Origin: Sulfolobus sp. SCGC AB-777_G06
GTDB taxonomy: Archaea > Thermoproteota > Thermoprotei_A > Sulfolobales > Sulfolobaceae
DNA length: 36,771 nt
Direction of reading: 5' to 3'
Assembly: GCA_003086555.1 (NCBI GenBank)
Contig: QEFN01000005.1
Coordinates: 1-36,771 of the forward strand
Shown piece after piece: positions 35,543 through 36,771 of the stretch (positions are counted from its first letter, which is position 1; each line of letters starts with the position of its first letter). Made by a program: the position numbers and the translations under genes. Under the pieces are notes generated by a model that ran no database searches, was not told the origin of the DNA, and saw only the letters and a list, made by a program, of their open reading frames with translations.

Positions 35543-35824
35543 CTATACTAAGGCTCCAGATGATAAAATTCTATCCCATCTAACCTTGAAAATTTCACTA
35601 TTACGATCATTTCTGTTATCCTCTCCATCCACTACTTTTCTTATCAGATCATTAATATCGTCACCAGGTAGTACCTTGATTTTTCTTCCGTTATATTCTA
35701 GTTCAGTATAGTCACTCAGTAAGTCATACTCGAATGTGAAAAAGATATTATGAGATTTCAAATACTCTATTATTTCCTTGCTTATCGTTATTTCGTCATT
35801 ATTACTTACTACAATCTTAAGCAT
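35543..35824 (-). CDS. Small alpha/beta protein in operon with FAD oxidoreductase
   Basis: The 93-residue protein starts IVVSNNDEITISKEIIEYLK, then alternates strands and helices with IFFTFEYDLLSDYTELEYNG and KIKVLPGDDINDLIRKVVDG, a compact thioredoxin/glutaredoxin-like or ferredoxin-like topology, but no CxxC is present. It starts at ATG 35824 with a TATA-like GTATAATC 27 bp upstream and ends 3 bp before the oxidoreductase gene. I do not recognise a family. It may be a partner subunit. Confidence 0.7.
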   Translation of the reverse strand: MLKIVVSNNDEITISKEIIEYLKSHNIFFTFEYDLLSDYTELEYNGRKIKVLPGDDINDLIRKVVDGEDNRNDRNSEIFKVRWDRILSSGALV

Positions 35825-35837
35825 GTCACTTTTATCA

Positions 35838-35861
35838 TTATAACTGATTATACTTATAAGG
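35838..35861. promoter_or_regulatory. Divergent TATA boxes
   Basis: The 58 bp gap between ATG 35824 (minus) and GTG 35883 (plus) holds GTATAATC on the minus strand (35847-35854, 27 bp upstream) and ACTTATAAG on the plus strand (35853-35861, about 26 bp upstream). The boxes overlap, so the two promoters probably compete. Confidence 0.5.
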
Positions 35862-35882
35862 ATTGTAAAGGGGTAATATCAA

Positions 35883-36110
35883 GTGAAATCATTTTTAGGT
35901 TCAACAATACTCCAAGGCGGAGGAATAGTAGCATATACTACATCGGCCCAAGAAGCTCAGAAGTTAAAGGAAGAATTTAAAACTATTTTCAAAGAGTTTT
36001 CGATAAGAATACTGGATTTAAGCAAAACTGAAGAAAGACTTATAGCCATAAATCTTGACCCAGACATAGCAGATTTTAAGGAAGGGTTTGTAGTCGCGAT
36101 AGGTATATAA
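35883..36110 (+). CDS. Small unknown protein before tRNA-Val
   Basis: The 75-residue protein starts at GTG 35883. It has a small N-terminal strand region (STILQGGGIVAYTT), a charged helix (AQEAQKLKEEFKTIFKEF) and two strands (IRILDLSK, ERLIAINLD) ending in hydrophobic FVVAIGI. It resembles a compact alpha/beta fold with no catalytic motif that I recognise. Its stop overlaps the TATA box of tRNA-Val. It is divergent from the 93-residue gene. Confidence 0.65.
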   Translation: MKSFLGSTILQGGGIVAYTTSAQEAQKLKEEFKTIFKEFSIRILDLSKTEERLIAINLDPDIADFKEGFVVAIGI

Positions 36111-36111
36111 A
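36104..36111 (+). promoter_or_regulatory. TATA box of tRNA-Val
   Basis: TATATAAA is centred 25 bp upstream of the tRNA 5' end and includes the stop codon of the preceding small gene. Confidence 0.6.
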
Positions 36112-36132
36112 GCAAAACGCATAATTTTTAGT

Positions 36133-36222
36133 GGGCCCGTAGTCTAGCCTGGTTAGGACGCCGCCCTCACAAGTATATGCTGAGAACGGCGGAGGTCCCG
36201 AGTTCAAATCTCGGCGGGCCCA
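36133..36222 (+). tRNA. tRNA-Val(CAC) with intron
   Basis: Acceptor GGGCCCG/CGGGCCC with discriminator A, D arm GTCT...GGAC, T arm CCGAG-TTCAAAT-CTCGG. Anticodon stem CCGCC/GGCGG encloses CTCACA and a 14-15 nt insert after position 37. CCA is not encoded. Confidence 0.94.
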
Positions 36223-36518
36223 TTTCTTGGTATAACCTTCCAACTATAACCGCTGTTTTATATTACTAGCCGAGATAAGATTTTACACACAATCGTTAAC
36301 TTCCATACTTAAGTGTAATAGTATCACTTAATAAATACGACCAAGAAAGTTTTGACTTTTACAAAGTAAGTAATTATTTACCATCGCATGAATAAACAGG
36401 TTTCTACTGCAAAGATTAATGAGACACTATTATCTATAAACATGTCAAAAACCGTAGGTTTCCTATAAGTATCGAAAGAGAAATTACCTAAAATTATAAT
36501 TAAATCCTTAAGAAAGAA
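36223..36518. other. 296 bp gene-free gap between tRNA-Val and tRNA-Ser
   Basis: I find no convincing coding frame. It contains a small hairpin with 7 bp arms (TTAAGTG 36309-36315 and CACTTAA 36325-36331, 9 nt loop) and a wide 9 bp inverted repeat (TTTCTTGGT 36223-36231, ACCAAGAAA 36340-36348). The first arm starts immediately after the tRNA. No att-like copy of the tRNA 3' end is present. Confidence 0.4.
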
Positions 36519-36602
36519 CGCCGGGGGCGGGATTTGAACCCGCGCGTGGTTGCCCACACTGGCTCTCCAGGCCAGCCCCTTAGTCCGCTCGGGCACCCCG
36601 GC
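36519..36602 (-). tRNA. tRNA-Ser(GGA), no intron
   Basis: Acceptor GCCGGGG/CCCCGGC with discriminator G, a class II long variable arm (TGTGGGCAACCACGC), T arm GCGGG-TTCAAAT-CCCGC and anticodon arm CTGGC-CTGGAGA-GCCAG with anticodon GGA. It is the only intron-free tRNA in the window. A TATA-like TTTTATATAC lies about 32 bp upstream (36630-36640). Confidence 0.95.
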
Positions 36603-36669
36603 ACGCTATTATTATGATATGAAGAAGCCGTATATAAAATAAATTGTTAATAAGAAATCTTCTCCCCTT

Positions 36670-36771
36670 TTATATAAGTTGAATCTCAATATATACGTCA
36701 TCAGGAACTCTTACTCTCATTAACTGTCTCATTACTCTTTCATCTGCTGTTATATCAATAATCCTTTTATG
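36670..36771 (-). CDS. 3' end of an unidentified gene, truncated by window edge
   Basis: On the minus strand 33 codons are open from the window edge to TAA at 36670-36672, ending [13 protein letters not shown]. The codon use and charged/aliphatic pattern ([20 protein letters not shown]) look coding. The visible part is too short to name a family. It is upstream of tRNA-Ser on the same strand. Confidence 0.55.
   Translation of the reverse strand, partial: HKRIIDITADERVMRQLMRVRVPDDVYIEIQLI

Noticed and set aside
36133..36222. Integration site of a mobile element at tRNA-Val
   Set aside because: No second copy of the tRNA 3' end and no integrase or viral gene follows.
36378..36596. 72-codon frame on the minus strand reading through tRNA-Ser
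   Set aside because: Its 5' third is the tRNA itself, and the remainder has no coding character.

Overview
The window (about 35% G+C by eye) reads as a chromosomal segment of a thermoacidophilic archaeon of the order Sulfolobales, probably close to Sulfurisphaera, Stygiolobus or Sulfolobus. The evidence is the gene content: MCM next to Gins23, an Orc1/Cdc6 protein, clamp loader RfcL/RfcS, the lysYZMWXJK amino-acid cluster, a CedB-type DNA-import ATPase, an acryloyl-CoA reductase of the 3-hydroxypropionate/4-hydroxybutyrate cycle, and five of six tRNA genes with an intron after anticodon-loop position 37. I see no CRISPR array, transposase, insertion sequence or integrase. This is mostly core chromosome.

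Layout. 0-2.1 kb: 3' part of a Cdc48/VAT-type AAA ATPase, a small winged-helix gene and fen1, whose only sensible start is an AUA codon behind a strong Shine-Dalgarno. 2.2-5.25 kb: two nearly identical tRNA-Leu genes in direct orientation enclose a nucleotidyltransferase and two divergent glycosyltransferases. 5.3-9.8 kb: housekeeping genes (UPF0147, UPF0148, thymidylate kinase, Clp1-type RNA 5'-kinase, an RNase H-fold protein, a RadC-type RecA paralogue, CDP-archaeol synthase and two small unknowns). 9.8-17.2 kb: a replication block (mcm, gins23, a THUMP protein, orc1/cdc6, a winged-helix gene without a normal start, moaC, rfcL, rfcS). 17.2-19.5 kb: PEBP-family protein, proteasome beta subunit, amidase. 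19.7-21.9 kb: acryloyl-CoA reductase and two unknown genes. 22.0-23.5 kb: tRNA-Lys(CUU) and tRNA-Lys(UUU) form a long inverted repeat around an NDP-sugar epimerase and a small membrane protein.

23.5-30.5 kb is one long minus-strand array: lysY-lysZ-lysM-lysW-lysX-lysJ-lysK, then uppS, rps8e and srp19. The Lys enzymes carry the growing amino acid on the small carrier protein LysW, and LysM is the Lrp-type regulator. 30.6-33.5 kb holds an unknown gene sharing a bidirectional TATA box with lysY, the CedB-type ATPase and 6-phospho-3-hexuloisomerase. 33.6-36.8 kb holds a zinc-finger protein with a repeat-encoded acidic tail, a PfkB-like kinase, an FAD-type oxidoreductase with a small partner gene, a 75-residue unknown, tRNA-Val, tRNA-Ser and the end of a further gene.

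Recurrent themes are divergent gene pairs less than 35 bp apart whose TATA boxes lie about 27 bp upstream of each start, often inside the opposite gene (leaderless transcription), convergent genes whose 3' ends overlap by 29-38 bp, and tRNA repeats that bracket surface-glycan genes. I found no clear new multi-gene system. The strongest leads are the non-AUG starts, the shared TATA box beside cedB, the tRNA-bounded glycan cassettes, and the RNase H-fold protein linked to the Clp1 kinase.
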